A stretch of DNA of 64,000 bases from assembly GCA_021789975.1 (NCBI GenBank), contig JAJYIT010000002.1, positions 124,001-188,000 on the forward strand. The letters run 5' to 3'. The notes below the pieces were generated by a model, which saw nothing but the letters and a program-made list of their open reading frames with translations, made no database searches and was not told the origin of the DNA. Below are positions 43,800 through 52,463 of this stretch, in pieces (the first letter of the stretch is position 1; each line of letters begins with the position of its first letter). The translations under genes were made by a program, and so were the position numbers. The DNA is from Bacteroidota bacterium. Lineage in GTDB: Bacteria > Bacteroidota > Ignavibacteria > Kryptoniales > JAKASW01.

Positions 43800-44852
43800 A
43801 TGAAATACACTGGTGTGATTGAGCGGTACAGGGAGTATATGCCATTGTCTAGAGACGTTATGCCGATAACTCTACTGGAGGGTAACACTCCGCTATTGGA
43901 AGCAGACAATTTGAAGAAAGAGCTTAAGGCTCCATGCAAAGTTTTCCTGAAGTTCGAAGGGACCAACCCGACCGGCTCATTCAAAGACCGGGGAATGACC
44001 GTCGCAATTACAAAATCTGTGGAAGACGGAGCCGAGGCCGTAATCTGTGCCTCTACTGGAAACACATCCGCATCGGCAGCGGCATATGCCGCGAAAGCGG
44101 GACTGAAGGCTTTCGTCATACTTCCGAAAGGCAAGATCGCAATCGGGAAGCTGGCACAGGCGCTGATCTATGGAGCGAAGGTAATCGAGATTGATGGCAA
44201 CTTTGACGATGCATTGCGGATTGTCCGTGAGATAGGAGAGAAGACAAGAGTAGTGATCGTCAACTCGATCAACCCGTACAGAATCGAGGGCCAGAAGACG
44301 GCATCGTTCGAAATCGTAGAAACCCTCGGTAAAGCGCCGACCCATCATTCTCTTCCCGTCGGAAACGCGGGCAACATAACCGCCTATTGGAAGGGGTACA
44401 AAGAGTGGTCGACTAAACACGGCTCCTCCCTTCCAAAAATGCTCGGCTTCCAGGCCGAAGGAGCGGCGCCGATCGTCCTTGGCAGAGTGGTTGATCATCC
44501 GGAGACGGTAGCAACCGCAATACGAATCGGGAACCCGGCAAGTTGGAAACAGGCTGTGAACGCCCTGGACGAGTCAACGGGTCAGATCAACATCGTCCAA
44601 GATTCAGAAATCCTCTCTGCCCAGAAACTGATCGCCGGTGCGGAAGGAATTTTCTGCGAGCCTGCTTCCGCATCTTCCGTTGCCGGTTTGAGAAAACTCA
44701 TCTCCCATGACTACTTCTCGGCAAAAGATGTAGTCGTTTGTACGCTTACGGGCAACGGGCTCAAGGATCCGGACACAGCTTCGCGAGACATAGCACCTCC
44801 GCTTACCTCAAAACCGGAATTGTCCGAAGTGCTGAAACTGATTCAAGATTAG
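43800..44852 (+). CDS. thrC: Threonine synthase
   Basis: A 350-residue fold-type II PLP enzyme. It turns O-phosphohomoserine into threonine. The PLP lysine is in PTGSFKDRGMTVA (near residue 60). CASTGNTSASAAAYAAKAG binds the cofactor phosphate, and SLPVGNAGNITAYW is the glycine-rich loop. It is the short class of the enzyme, without the N-terminal extension. It is followed 27 bases later by aspartate kinase, linking both ends of the threonine pathway. Confidence 0.93.
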   Translation: MKYTGVIERYREYMPLSRDVMPITLLEGNTPLLEADNLKKELKAPCKVFLKFEGTNPTGSFKDRGMTVAITKSVEDGAEAVICASTGNTSASAAAYAAKAGLKAFVILPKGKIAIGKLAQALIYGAKVIEIDGNFDDALRIVREIGEKTRVVIVNSINPYRIEGQKTASFEIVETLGKAPTHHSLPVGNAGNITAYWKGYKEWSTKHGSSLPKMLGFQAEGAAPIVLGRVVDHPETVATAIRIGNPASWKQAVNALDESTGQINIVQDSEILSAQKLIAGAEGIFCEPASASSVAGLRKLISHDYFSAKDVVVCTLTGNGLKDPDTASRDIAPPLTSKPELSEVLKLIQD

Positions 44853-44879
44853 AAATTCAAAATTTGGAAATCCGATAAC

Positions 44880-46112
44880 ATGCTAATCGTACAGAAGTTC
44901 GGCGGGACCTCCGTCGGGACAATAGATAGGATAAGAAATGTTGCTGAGCGGGTTGCCAGAGCAAAGTCGCAGGGACACGATGTCGTAGTAGTTGTTAGCG
45001 CGATGGCGGGCGAAACCAACAGGCTTCTCGATTTAGCTAAGGCCGCGGTAAGCGACCCGAATCCACGGGAGCTGGATGTTCTGGTTTCTACCGGGGAGCA
45101 GGTCTCAAGCGCACTCCTATCGATGACACTTCTTTCCAAGGGCTACAAAGCCAGGTCGCTTCAAAATCACCAGGTGCACCTTGTTACGGACTCTTCATTC
45201 ACTAAAGCTCACATCAAGAGGATCGATGCACAGCAGCTACGCGGAGTTCTCAAGGAAGGTGCGATAGCCGTGGTAGCAGGCTTTCAGGGCATCGATGAGC
45301 AGGGCAACATCACGACGCTCGGACGCGGCGGATCAGACACGACCGCAGTCGCGATCGCCGCTTCACTCAAGCCCTTCGCCAAAAACAATCTAGTCTGTGA
45401 GATATACACGGATGTCGACGGTGTATACACCGCTGATCCAAACATCGTGAAAGACGCAAGGAAGCTCAAGCGAATAAGCTTTGAGGAAATGTTCGAACTT
45501 GCAAGCTCCGGCGCAAAAGTACTTCAGACCAGGAGCGTGCTCTTCGGAATGAAATTCGACATACCGATTCATGTTAGAAGCAGTTTCAACGACAGTGAGG
45601 GAACGATGGTAGTGAACGAGACGAACGACATGGAAAGTGTCGTCGTAACAGGAATTTCGTACGATAAGAATGAAGCGAAGATCACGGTGCTGCACGTGTC
45701 GGATCAACCGGGAATAGCTCAGAGCATATTCTCCCCGCTGGCGGACGCTGAGATCGTCGTCGACATGATAATTCAGACAGCCAGTAATGAAGGCTACACA
45801 GACATGAGCTTCACAGTTCCAAGAGCCGAATTCAGGCACGCGATGCAGATCCTGCAGGAGCTGGTAAAGCAAAAAAAAGCGACTTATGTTGTCGGGGACG
45901 AAAAAGTCGCAAAGGTGTCGATTGTCGGTGTAGGTATGAGGACCCATTCGGGAGTTGCCGCTAACATGTTCAAAGCGTTAGCCAAAGCGGGAATAAATAT
46001 CCAAATGATCTCGACGAGTGAGATAAAGATATCCGTCATCATCAGCGAAGCCGACATGAAAAGAGCTGTCGAAGTGTTACATAAGGAGTTTGGTCTGCAG
46101 AATGAAGCGTAA
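44880..46112 (+). CDS. lysC: Aspartate kinase
   Basis: A 410-residue monofunctional aspartokinase, the first step to Lys, Thr and Met. The kinase domain has [15 protein letters not shown] (residues 3-17), [22 protein letters not shown] and [12 protein letters not shown]. Two ACT domains follow (from about residue 265), with [20 protein letters not shown] and the IKISVII block, so end-product feedback by Lys and/or Thr is expected. The alternative internal start for a short beta subunit was not examined. The 3' end overlaps the upstream region of argC by 11 bases. Confidence 0.95.
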   Translation: MLIVQKFGGTSVGTIDRIRNVAERVARAKSQGHDVVVVVSAMAGETNRLLDLAKAAVSDPNPRELDVLVSTGEQVSSALLSMTLLSKGYKARSLQNHQVHLVTDSSFTKAHIKRIDAQQLRGVLKEGAIAVVAGFQGIDEQGNITTLGRGGSDTTAVAIAASLKPFAKNNLVCEIYTDVDGVYTADPNIVKDARKLKRISFEEMFELASSGAKVLQTRSVLFGMKFDIPIHVRSSFNDSEGTMVVNETNDMESVVVTGISYDKNEAKITVLHVSDQPGIAQSIFSPLADAEIVVDMIIQTASNEGYTDMSFTVPRAEFRHAMQILQELVKQKKATYVVGDEKVAKVSIVGVGMRTHSGVAANMFKALAKAGINIQMISTSEIKISVIISEADMKRAVEVLHKEFGLQNEA

Positions 46113-47133
46113 ATATCGGGCTGCCATATACGGCGTTTCTGGTTATGCCGGTTACGAACTTTACAGAATCTTGAAGCGACATCCTGAAGTGGAAATCGAA
46201 TATGTCACGGCAGACTCATCTGCCGGGAAGAGACTGAGCGATATATACCCCACGTCTGACGAGACAACCATCTTGAGGAACGAACAAGTGGATGTGGAAG
46301 ACGTAGACGCGGTTTTCCTTTCACTTCCTCACGGTGCGGCAAAGTCGGTTGTAGAGAAAATCTCCGCCGTTTCGACGACGGCGAAGATAATCGATCTCAG
46401 CGCGGACTACCGTTTCGACGAGGCAGAGGAATACGAAAAGTGGTACGGTCAGAAGCACACGAGTCCCGATTTCCTGGACGATTTCGTATATGGGCTGACT
46501 GAGCTGAATCGGGAGGCAATATACAAATCCAGATTTGTTGCTAACCCGGGCTGCTATCCGACTGCCACTATTCTCGGTGTATTTCCACTGCTAAAGACAA
46601 AATTGATAGATCTTACCTCCCCCGTAATCATTGACGCCAAATCCGGTGTAACCGGTGCGGGTAGAAAACCAGAAGTAAGGCTCCTCTTTGCAGAAGTGAA
46701 TGAGAATCTCTCTCCGTACAATATCGGCTACATACATCGACACACAGGGGAAATTGAGCAGGAGCTGAACAAGGTCGCCGGGACCAACGTCAGTGTAATT
46801 TTCTCGCCTCACCTCGTCCCGATCACACGCGGGATGTTGAGCACTATCTACGTGAAAATTCCGGCAGTCCTATCGACAGAGGATCTCACCGAAATCTTCC
46901 AGAAAAGCTACCGCGATGAGCCCCTTGTAAAAGTGCTGAGAAACAATTCAATCGCTACTTTTCAGCATACGATAAACACCAATATGTGCGTAATGTCGGT
47001 TAAGAAAGTGGAGAATTCGCCTTATGCGATTGTCGTATCTTCCATCGACAACCTTGGCAAGGGTGCTGCAGGACAAGCCGTTCAGAATTTCAATGTCATG
47101 TTCGGAATCGAGGAAACGGAAGGATTGATTTGA
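46102..47133 (+). CDS. argC: N-acetyl-gamma-glutamyl-phosphate reductase-like protein
   Basis: A 343-residue NADP-dependent semialdehyde dehydrogenase-type enzyme. The Rossmann start is [17 protein letters not shown], the catalytic Cys is in NPGCYPTA (near residue 148), and [10 protein letters not shown] follows. It reduces acetylglutamyl phosphate (arginine) or the equivalent carrier-bound aminoadipyl phosphate in lysine synthesis. ATG at 46102 is chosen; AAGGAG lies 13 bases upstream, and a TTG at 46090 is too close to it. It overlaps argB by four bases. Confidence 0.9.
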   Translation: MKRKYRAAIYGVSGYAGYELYRILKRHPEVEIEYVTADSSAGKRLSDIYPTSDETTILRNEQVDVEDVDAVFLSLPHGAAKSVVEKISAVSTTAKIIDLSADYRFDEAEEYEKWYGQKHTSPDFLDDFVYGLTELNREAIYKSRFVANPGCYPTATILGVFPLLKTKLIDLTSPVIIDAKSGVTGAGRKPEVRLLFAEVNENLSPYNIGYIHRHTGEIEQELNKVAGTNVSVIFSPHLVPITRGMLSTIYVKIPAVLSTEDLTEIFQKSYRDEPLVKVLRNNSIATFQHTINTNMCVMSVKKVENSPYAIVVSSIDNLGKGAAGQAVQNFNVMFGIEETEGLI

Positions 47134-47897
47134 AGATTGTCCTGAAGATCGGAGGAAATGAAATAGATGATCCTTCCTTCCTACAAGAATTGGCAGATCT
47201 GGTTGCACAAGCCAGGGCTGCAGGTCACGTGATGGTACTCGTACATGGAGGGGGAAAAGAAATCACAGGGTTGCTTGAGAAGCTTGGATTAGACATTAAG
47301 TTCGTCAGCGGAATGCGATACACGGACTCCCCTACCCTCGATGCAGTTGAAATGGTTTTGTCGGGACTCATCAACAAGAGGCTTGTGAAGGCGCTTCTGA
47401 GAAAAGGCATAGATTGCATTGGCTTAAGCGGCGTCGACGGGAGGATACTTATCGCAGAAAGAATTCTCCGCGATGGGAATGATATCGGACTGGTCGGCAA
47501 AGTTGTCGATGTCAATTTATCAGTATTGACTGCGATGGTTGAAAAATTTGCGGTTGTCCTTTCCCCGCTTGCCGTTGATGCAGCTTCAACGACATCGCTT
47601 AATGTGAATGCCGATTATGCAGCGGCTGCCGTCAGTTCGGCTCTTCGGTCCGATTTGATTATATTTCTTTCTAATGTACCAGGCGTGCTCAAGAACGGAA
47701 CTGTCATCCATAGGATAGACGAATTGGAATTCATTGACTTGAGGAAGACCGGAGTTGTCAGCGGCGGGATGGTCCCGAAGATTGAGGCAGCTTTAGCCGC
47801 TTTGAAGGGTGGCACCACGAGAGCAATCGTGACCGATAACAAAGGAGCAATTAATGTCATCTCCGGGCTGCCGGGAGGTACGCAGATAGTAGCATGA
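47130..47897 (+). CDS. argB: Acetylglutamate kinase-like protein
   Basis: A 255-residue amino-acid kinase. LKIGGNEID is at the N terminus, HGGGKEITGLLEKLG near residue 30, FVSGMRYTDSPT near 55, and GGMVPKIEAALAAL near the C terminus. It phosphorylates N-acetylglutamate or a related N-protected substrate; the pair with argC is consistent with arginine synthesis, but the LysZ-type alternative is not excluded by sequence. There is no N-terminal helix for arginine feedback, as the protein starts directly at the first strand. TTG start overlapping argC; the stop overlaps the next gene. Confidence 0.88.
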   Translation: MKIVLKIGGNEIDDPSFLQELADLVAQARAAGHVMVLVHGGGKEITGLLEKLGLDIKFVSGMRYTDSPTLDAVEMVLSGLINKRLVKALLRKGIDCIGLSGVDGRILIAERILRDGNDIGLVGKVVDVNLSVLTAMVEKFAVVLSPLAVDAASTTSLNVNADYAAAAVSSALRSDLIIFLSNVPGVLKNGTVIHRIDELEFIDLRKTGVVSGGMVPKIEAALAALKGGTTRAIVTDNKGAINVISGLPGGTQIVA

Positions 47898-48454
47898 GAG
47901 TTGAGACGAAGAGCTACCTTAGCCTGCTTGCGCTGGCAGCAGTGTGGGATCTCCTGTTTACTTTTCCACCGATCCTTATTCACTTCGGCATAAACGCCGA
48001 CATCATCTACAAGTTTTTCAGTCCGGTCTGCGACCAGATCGACGCAAGAAGCTTCCACATCTTCGGCTACAAGCTCGCCGTCTGTTCGCGGTGTGCCTCT
48101 ATCTATTACGGCTTCACTTTCGGATTGGTCATATATCCATTGTTTCGATCTATGAAGGAGGTCACCATACCGAACCTTCTTTACATTATGGTCCCGCTCG
48201 CAGCACTTGGTGCCGATTGGGCAGTTGACTATACAAGTTTGGCACGAAACACTTTTGTCACTCGTTCCATAACGGGTGGCGTTTTCGGAATTTCGATTGC
48301 TTTTTTTGTGCTTCCGGCAATTATTGAACTCATGAGAGAATTCTCTAATCAGAACAACGTTGGCGGATCCGGCACCATAGTCGGAATCCAGGATCGTGAA
48401 ATCACTTTGAAAGTTGCTGAAGAATCGGAAAGGAGCCTGCGGCATGAGAGATAG
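47894..48454 (+). CDS. DUF2085 membrane protein
   Basis: A 186-residue protein with four or five hydrophobic segments. The motif SPVCDQIDARSFHIFGYKLAVCSRCASIYYGF (shown here in two parts: CDQIDARSFHIFG and CSRCASIYYG) is diagnostic of DUF2085, with a Cys pair that may bind a metal or be redox-active. Function is unknown. It overlaps argB by four bases and the next membrane-protein gene by eleven, so it is co-expressed with them. Confidence 0.83.
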   Translation: MRVETKSYLSLLALAAVWDLLFTFPPILIHFGINADIIYKFFSPVCDQIDARSFHIFGYKLAVCSRCASIYYGFTFGLVIYPLFRSMKEVTIPNLLYIMVPLAALGADWAVDYTSLARNTFVTRSITGGVFGISIAFFVLPAIIELMREFSNQNNVGGSGTIVGIQDREITLKVAEESERSLRHER

Positions 48455-49004
48455 CTCGGCATATTTTCGTCCTGCATTATTTGCAGGGCTGATACTGGCA
48501 ATCATAAACTTCTCACCGGGTTTGAATCTCATAAACTGTTTTTGCTGCGCTGGCCTTTTTATTGGAGGAGTGCTGGCGGTAATTTTCTACAGGATGGACC
48601 TCCCCGAAGGTCACACCATCATGAATATCGATGGTTTCTACCTGGGATTGTGGACAGGCATTTTCGCTGCGGGCTTTGAGACAATCTTAGATATAACCAT
48701 CGGTCCCTTCATAGCGAATATCAAATTGCGAATGATAAAGAATTTGATCCACGGTCTCTTCAGTGGGCTTCAATCCACTCCTTCCATGAACCAGCAGTTG
48801 TCGAACCTGATGGATCAACTGACACAGGCAATCGCAGCCGCGAAGCATCCGGGATTGATCGACACTCTGCTGAGCTTTTTCATGATAGTGGTGGTTTATT
48901 CTATTTTCACAATCTTCGGTGCGCTGCTGACGAGCGCCTTTCTGCAGAGACGGAACAGACCGTTGCCGCCGCCGACAAATCCCCAACCGCCTGCGAACAT
49001 GTAG
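48444..49004 (+). CDS. Uncharacterised multi-pass membrane protein
   Basis: A protein of 186 residues with about four hydrophobic segments, a Cys-Cys pair in the second (NCFCCAGLFIGG), a cytosolic or periplasmic amphipathic part (about 95-135, rich in Gln and Leu) and a proline-rich C terminus (RPLPPPTNPQPP). The middle resembles DUF4199/DUF5518-like membrane proteins in layout only. ATG at 48444 has AGGAG eight bases upstream; a longer frame from 48414 lacks one. It follows and overlaps the DUF2085 gene. Function unknown. Confidence 0.75.
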   Translation: MRDSSAYFRPALFAGLILAIINFSPGLNLINCFCCAGLFIGGVLAVIFYRMDLPEGHTIMNIDGFYLGLWTGIFAAGFETILDITIGPFIANIKLRMIKNLIHGLFSGLQSTPSMNQQLSNLMDQLTQAIAAAKHPGLIDTLLSFFMIVVVYSIFTIFGALLTSAFLQRRNRPLPPPTNPQPPANM

Positions 49005-49054
49005 AAAGAGTAGTGTCCCCCTTAGTAGAGAACCCCAGCGAAGGTTAATGGTTG

Positions 49055-49095
49055 AAGGTTTTCTTCCGCGAGGATAACAATGTGGAGGAAACCTT
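49055..49095. terminator. Hairpin between convergent genes, possible bidirectional terminator
   Basis: AAGGTTTTCTTC (49055-49066) pairs over twelve positions, two of them G-T, with GGAGGAAACCTT (49084-49095). It lies between the plus-strand membrane gene (ends 49004) and the minus-strand T9SS gene (ends 49126). A T run after the stem is weak on both strands, so termination is likely but not shown. Confidence 0.4.
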
Positions 49096-49125
49096 CTTCA
49101 CTGCCACTTTCGCAAAGTGCCCAGC

Positions 49126-50517
49126 CTACTTCAATAACAACAACTTCTTCACCAGCACATTGCCGCCGGCGTCGAGCCGGTAGAAATATACTCCGCTCGC
49201 TAGCCTCGATCCATCGAAGGTTGCATCGTGATGACTGGCCGGCTCCATGGCGTCGACCAGTGTCTCCACGTGCTGGCCAAGCATGTTGTATATTTCAAGT
49301 GCCACGTGTACCACTTTCGGCAAATCATACGTGATTGTAGTCGTCGGATTGAACGGATTCGGGTAATTCTGGTAAAAGGCAAAGACCTTTGGTACGGATG
49401 AGGCTCCGGCGCTGTTGACAATCGCCGTTGGTCTTCCGTAGTCGCCGACGCAATACGCAGGATCCATGACCCACTCGGAAGTGTTACCCGATTGATCCTC
49501 AACATCGATCTTCAAATCTATGGCAGCCGAATCAAGTTGAGAAGTGGGAGAGAGATCCCCGAAATAAGACAATTCGCCAGAGGTATCATGCCCGGATCTG
49601 GTCATTGGAATTGACAGCCAATTTGAGTCACCGTGTACTCTGTAAAAGACATCTATGGAATCGTTGGGTAGTGGAACAGTTTGGGACGCGAGAACGGTAC
49701 TGCCACTAAGAAATTCGATAAAGGTAGCTATTCGATCGAACGACAAAATCAAAGATCCCTTTTCGTGCGGCGATAAAGAATCGACACAAAGACTCTTGCT
49801 GTTGAGAATCTGGATTACGGGAAGTCTCGGAGGGTTTGGATCAGGGTTCCGCAAATCAAATGTACAACTGAGTCTCGCCTCGCCTCGAACTCCCCTGATA
49901 AAGTAATCGTGCGTGACAACCTGGTCCGTATATTTGCCTGGAGCGACATTTATTCCGTCGGACGGAAAGTTTCCCATGCTGTCCGAAGTAATTATCTCAT
50001 TGCGCCCATTGTAAATGGTGTATATAGAACTGTCGGTGGTCTGGGTGAGGGCTTCGTTAAATCCACCAAAGAAACCGACAGTTAGGAAAATATTCGAACT
50101 GCTATGAAGGTTGTTTAATGAAAGGATCCTTGGAGAGAAAGGCGGATTTCCAAAGGCCGCAAGCCCACCGTTAGGGAAGAGTGTGTTGGACGGCGGGTTG
50201 CCATACCACGAATATCCGATGCTGTCGTGAAACATAGTTGCTGTAGGTGTACCAAACCATGCATCGGGCGAGGTCGATGAATAATTGGGGCTATTGTCAG
50301 CCTCAAATGAAATTCCAGAAGTGAGTCGTTCATTTGTTGCCGATGTAACATATAGCTTTCCAGCCCAGTCTCCATGAAAAACTTTAAGTAGCGGCGATGG
50401 GTCTCCCTTGACCATAACTGAAACCAAAAGGAGTGGCATAAGTTGTTTGGTAGAAGCAAAGCATCTCTCCGAATTCTCCCTCAGGGGGCATTGGGAAGTT
50501 TGCGAAGACATTTTCAA
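49126..50517 (-). CDS. T9SS type A sorting-domain protein, C-terminal part of a broken or two-frame gene
   Basis: A 463-residue frame starting with TTG at 50517. It contains beta-rich repeats and, in the middle, RGVRGEARLSCTFDLRNPDPNPP, split here as GVRGEARLSCTF and DLRNPDPNPP. This wording resembles the region after the catalytic domain of secreted subtilisin-like (S8) proteins in the group. It ends with a complete T9SS sorting domain (FYQNYPNPFNPTTTITYDL, GVYFYRLDAG). It has no signal peptide of its own; that lies in the preceding, overlapping frame (50514-51005). The junction is at a run of seven T, so the two are probably one gene. No catalytic Asp-His-Ser motif is seen in either part. 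Confidence 0.7.
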   Translation of the reverse strand: MKMSSQTSQCPLRENSERCFASTKQLMPLLLVSVMVKGDPSPLLKVFHGDWAGKLYVTSATNERLTSGISFEADNSPNYSSTSPDAWFGTPTATMFHDSIGYSWYGNPPSNTLFPNGGLAAFGNPPFSPRILSLNNLHSSSNIFLTVGFFGGFNEALTQTTDSSIYTIYNGRNEIITSDSMGNFPSDGINVAPGKYTDQVVTHDYFIRGVRGEARLSCTFDLRNPDPNPPRLPVIQILNSKSLCVDSLSPHEKGSLILSFDRIATFIEFLSGSTVLASQTVPLPNDSIDVFYRVHGDSNWLSIPMTRSGHDTSGELSYFGDLSPTSQLDSAAIDLKIDVEDQSGNTSEWVMDPAYCVGDYGRPTAIVNSAGASSVPKVFAFYQNYPNPFNPTTTITYDLPKVVHVALEIYNMLGQHVETLVDAMEPASHHDATFDGSRLASGVYFYRLDAGGNVLVKKLLLLK

Positions 50518-51005
50518 AAAAAGTATGGGGACCGATTGGTGAGACTTATGTTCCTGTTCAGTCCTGCAATCGAGTCAAACTGAACGTCATGGACGTTGCT
50601 CCGATCGTTTGCGAATTGAGCGCCAGTAAACCAAAAGTGCTGGGAGAAATCTGAGCAATATATCCTATCCGGTACCGGCGGAAAGAGAACAGTCCCGCTA
50701 AGGTATGCAGAAAGCTGAGTCGGACTTGATGGGTTTCTCATCTGCCGAAGAAACAGCGGCTCACCTTTGAATTCGACAATGATGTTTACCTGTTTTGTCA
50801 TGTCGATTTGATCCACCTGGGCCCTGCCGTTGCGGGGTATAAGGACAGTCGCCATCACACCGGGTTTCTGTCCGATGATCGTCCTGTGGATATTTCCGTT
50901 AGAAGTGGGCGGAACCCTGCTCTCGATTACTTGTGCTTGTGGCGTACCAAAACTTAGGATAATTGCCCCCGCTATGAATGCTACCGCCCCTAATCCTGTA
51001 CCCAT
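50514..51005 (-). CDS. Secreted N-terminal fragment with signal peptide (peptidase inhibitor I9-like)
   Basis: A 163-residue frame with a clear signal peptide (MGTGLGAVAFIAGAIILSFG, cleavage near AQ-VIES). It then has a segment QVNIIVEFKGEPLFL of the kind found in the N-terminal propeptide (inhibitor I9-like) of S8 proteins. The frame stops in TTTTTTTGA directly at the start of the T9SS-bearing frame. With one T fewer, reading continues for about 37 codons before another stop. AGGTG precedes the ATG at 51005. It most likely is the 5' part of a decayed or frameshifted secreted protein rather than a gene on its own. Confidence 0.6.
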   Translation of the reverse strand: MGTGLGAVAFIAGAIILSFGTPQAQVIESRVPPTSNGNIHRTIIGQKPGVMATVLIPRNGRAQVDQIDMTKQVNIIVEFKGEPLFLRQMRNPSSPTQLSAYLSGTVLFPPVPDRIYCSDFSQHFWFTGAQFANDRSNVHDVQFDSIAGLNRNISLTNRSPYFF

Positions 51006-51267
51006 ATGTATCACCTACAGTTGAGGAAATCAAATCATTATCTCCGTGGAGTGGTGGAACCAAAGTCAATAATCCTCAGAGTGTCCCGGAATGAGCCGCT
51101 CTTTACCGGTGACACAAGGTAGAGACAAGCTGTGCTCCCCTCGCAAGCCACCGAAGCTCCCCTTTTATACGATGCTATGAGATACTATTCGCCTATTTTG
51201 CCGTTCTTAAGAGTGCTTCTCTGCTCTGCAAGAATGCCGGGTCCGGTGCAAGCAAACCGCCGGGAGT

Positions 51268-51818
51268 TCAATCCCCGGTGGTTGCTCGTCCAGTTTTTTG
51301 CACTGGCGACGCAGTTTTGTCAATTATCCTCGAGTACCCCTTTCCAAAATTCGCGTAGAACTGGAGTTTGACATTACTTCCCTCTTTAAACCGCTTCACC
51401 TCTTGCTCGAATGAACCGTGTGTCGCGGTGATCTTCGCTGAGAGAATTAAGGTATCGCCTTCGAAGCTGCCTTTATACTGCGGGCGCTCTCCGAAATTGT
51501 TAAAGATCGACAAAACAAACCGAGACTTTTCCGCATCGTAATCCAGAAGCCCAATTGACTTATAAGATCCCAACTCAGGATTTTCTTCCGAACCACGGAT
51601 GACGACGAACATTGAATCGAGTGGCCACCGAGCCCGAACAGTCCCGGTACCAACCGATGGATTTTTGCCGACTGTCACCTCAGTTTTAGTTTTGTAGCTC
51701 CCCACGATGAAGGACAGTTTTGCCAATTCCGGAGTGAAAACAGGCTTCATATTTGTGCAAAAGACTCGCATGGCGCGAAAACGGGAAGGGCAATTGTCAG
51801 GGCAACGATTTTGTTCAT
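51268..51818 (-). pseudogene. DUF1579-like secreted protein with a frameshift after the signal peptide
   Basis: A signal peptide starts at the ATG at 51818 (MNKIVALTIALPVFAPCESF, then AQ) with GGAAG upstream, but the frame stops at 51747. The next frame begins at once (MKPVFTPELAKLSFIVGSY) and runs to 51268. The body resembles DUF1579: a start motif about a size-limited 'FIVGSY', GTGTVRARWPLDSMFVV, GLLDYDAEKSRFVLSIFNNFG and a beta-rich end. Adding one A in the ACAAAT region near 51753 would join both parts as FAQ-NMKPVF. Either the gene is truly frameshifted or the sequence has one base missing. Confidence 0.65.
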
Positions 51819-52072
51819 CAAGCTTCCGGTTTTTTTCCTTCCGATCAATTTTTGCATCTACTCTTGAAGATGCGAGCGGTCAGCATACGGGCATGAAACG
51901 CGCGCAGTCCAACCGGAAGCTTCTGCGCTTTTCACTTTCGTAACTTCCTATTTTCCCGACTTCACGGCTTCATTCCCGTTTCGATGTCCCTGATCATCCC
52001 GTTCATAGCTTCCGCTTTTTCCCGGCTCGGCGAATCCCCGTATCATCTTTTCAACCTGAATAAACCGGCTCC
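51819..52072. other. 254-base interval with no recognised gene
   Basis: It lies downstream of the AtuA-related gene on the same strand. A short minus-strand frame of about 26 codons (ending IRDIETGMKP) lacks a start and could be the tail of a lost gene. No hairpin with a T run was seen. Confidence 0.25.
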
Positions 52073-52408
52073 CTACTCGACAATGAGCTCATCCGGCACA
52101 TCTATCTCCATCCTTAGCAGCGCCGTGCTCATTGTCTTTCCCTGGGCATCGTTCCTGAGAGATACTGTTCCACCACCGGCTAAAGCTTCATGCAAGAGAA
52201 AATTAAGTGCGTACAAATTCGGCAGATCGAAGCGTTCCACCTTGCCTATGCATATTCCTGCAAAGTGTCTCTTAACAGCATCTGCCGTTACCCTTTCTTT
52301 CAGGACCGGATAATACTCCGGCTTCCTGGCGATGAGACCGATGTTTGATGCGTCGCCTTTGTCGCCACTGCGGGAGTGGGCAAGTCTTAGCAATTGGATT
52401 TTTTTCAT
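52073..52408 (-). CDS. AtuA-related protein (C-terminal AtuA-like domain as separate gene)
   Basis: A 111-residue protein of the AtuA C-terminal-domain family. RLAHSRSGDKGDASNIGLIA is at residues 8-27, FAGICIGKVERFDLPNLYALNFLLHEAL follows in two conserved pieces (VERFDLPNLYALNFLL), and GGTVSLRNDAQGKT is near residue 78. In Pseudomonas AtuA this domain is fused to the DUF1446 domain; here it is a separate gene 55 bases after it. Function is linked to acyclic terpene or related acyl-CoA breakdown in those species, but no other atu genes are here. Confidence 0.82.
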   Translation of the reverse strand: MKKIQLLRLAHSRSGDKGDASNIGLIARKPEYYPVLKERVTADAVKRHFAGICIGKVERFDLPNLYALNFLLHEALAGGGTVSLRNDAQGKTMSTALLRMEIDVPDELIVE

Positions 52409-52463
52409 GAATTTTGAATTTTAGATTTTGAGTCATTCATAATTGAGAGTGAGAATTTGTTAT

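Noticed and set aside
43208-44134. 308-codon antisense frame over the MDR dehydrogenase and thrC
   Set aside because: Both sense genes have complete catalytic motifs; the antisense frame has none.
47615-48532. 305-codon antisense frame over argB and DUF2085
   Set aside because: Covers two clear genes on the other strand and shows no domain.
51255-51293. tRNA 3'-end-like hairpin (GGGAGTTCAATCCCC, then TGGTTGCTCG)
   Set aside because: Placing TTCAA as the T-loop breaks the T-stem pairs, and no acceptor, D or anticodon arm could be found upstream. It partly overlaps the 3' end of the DUF1579-like frame.
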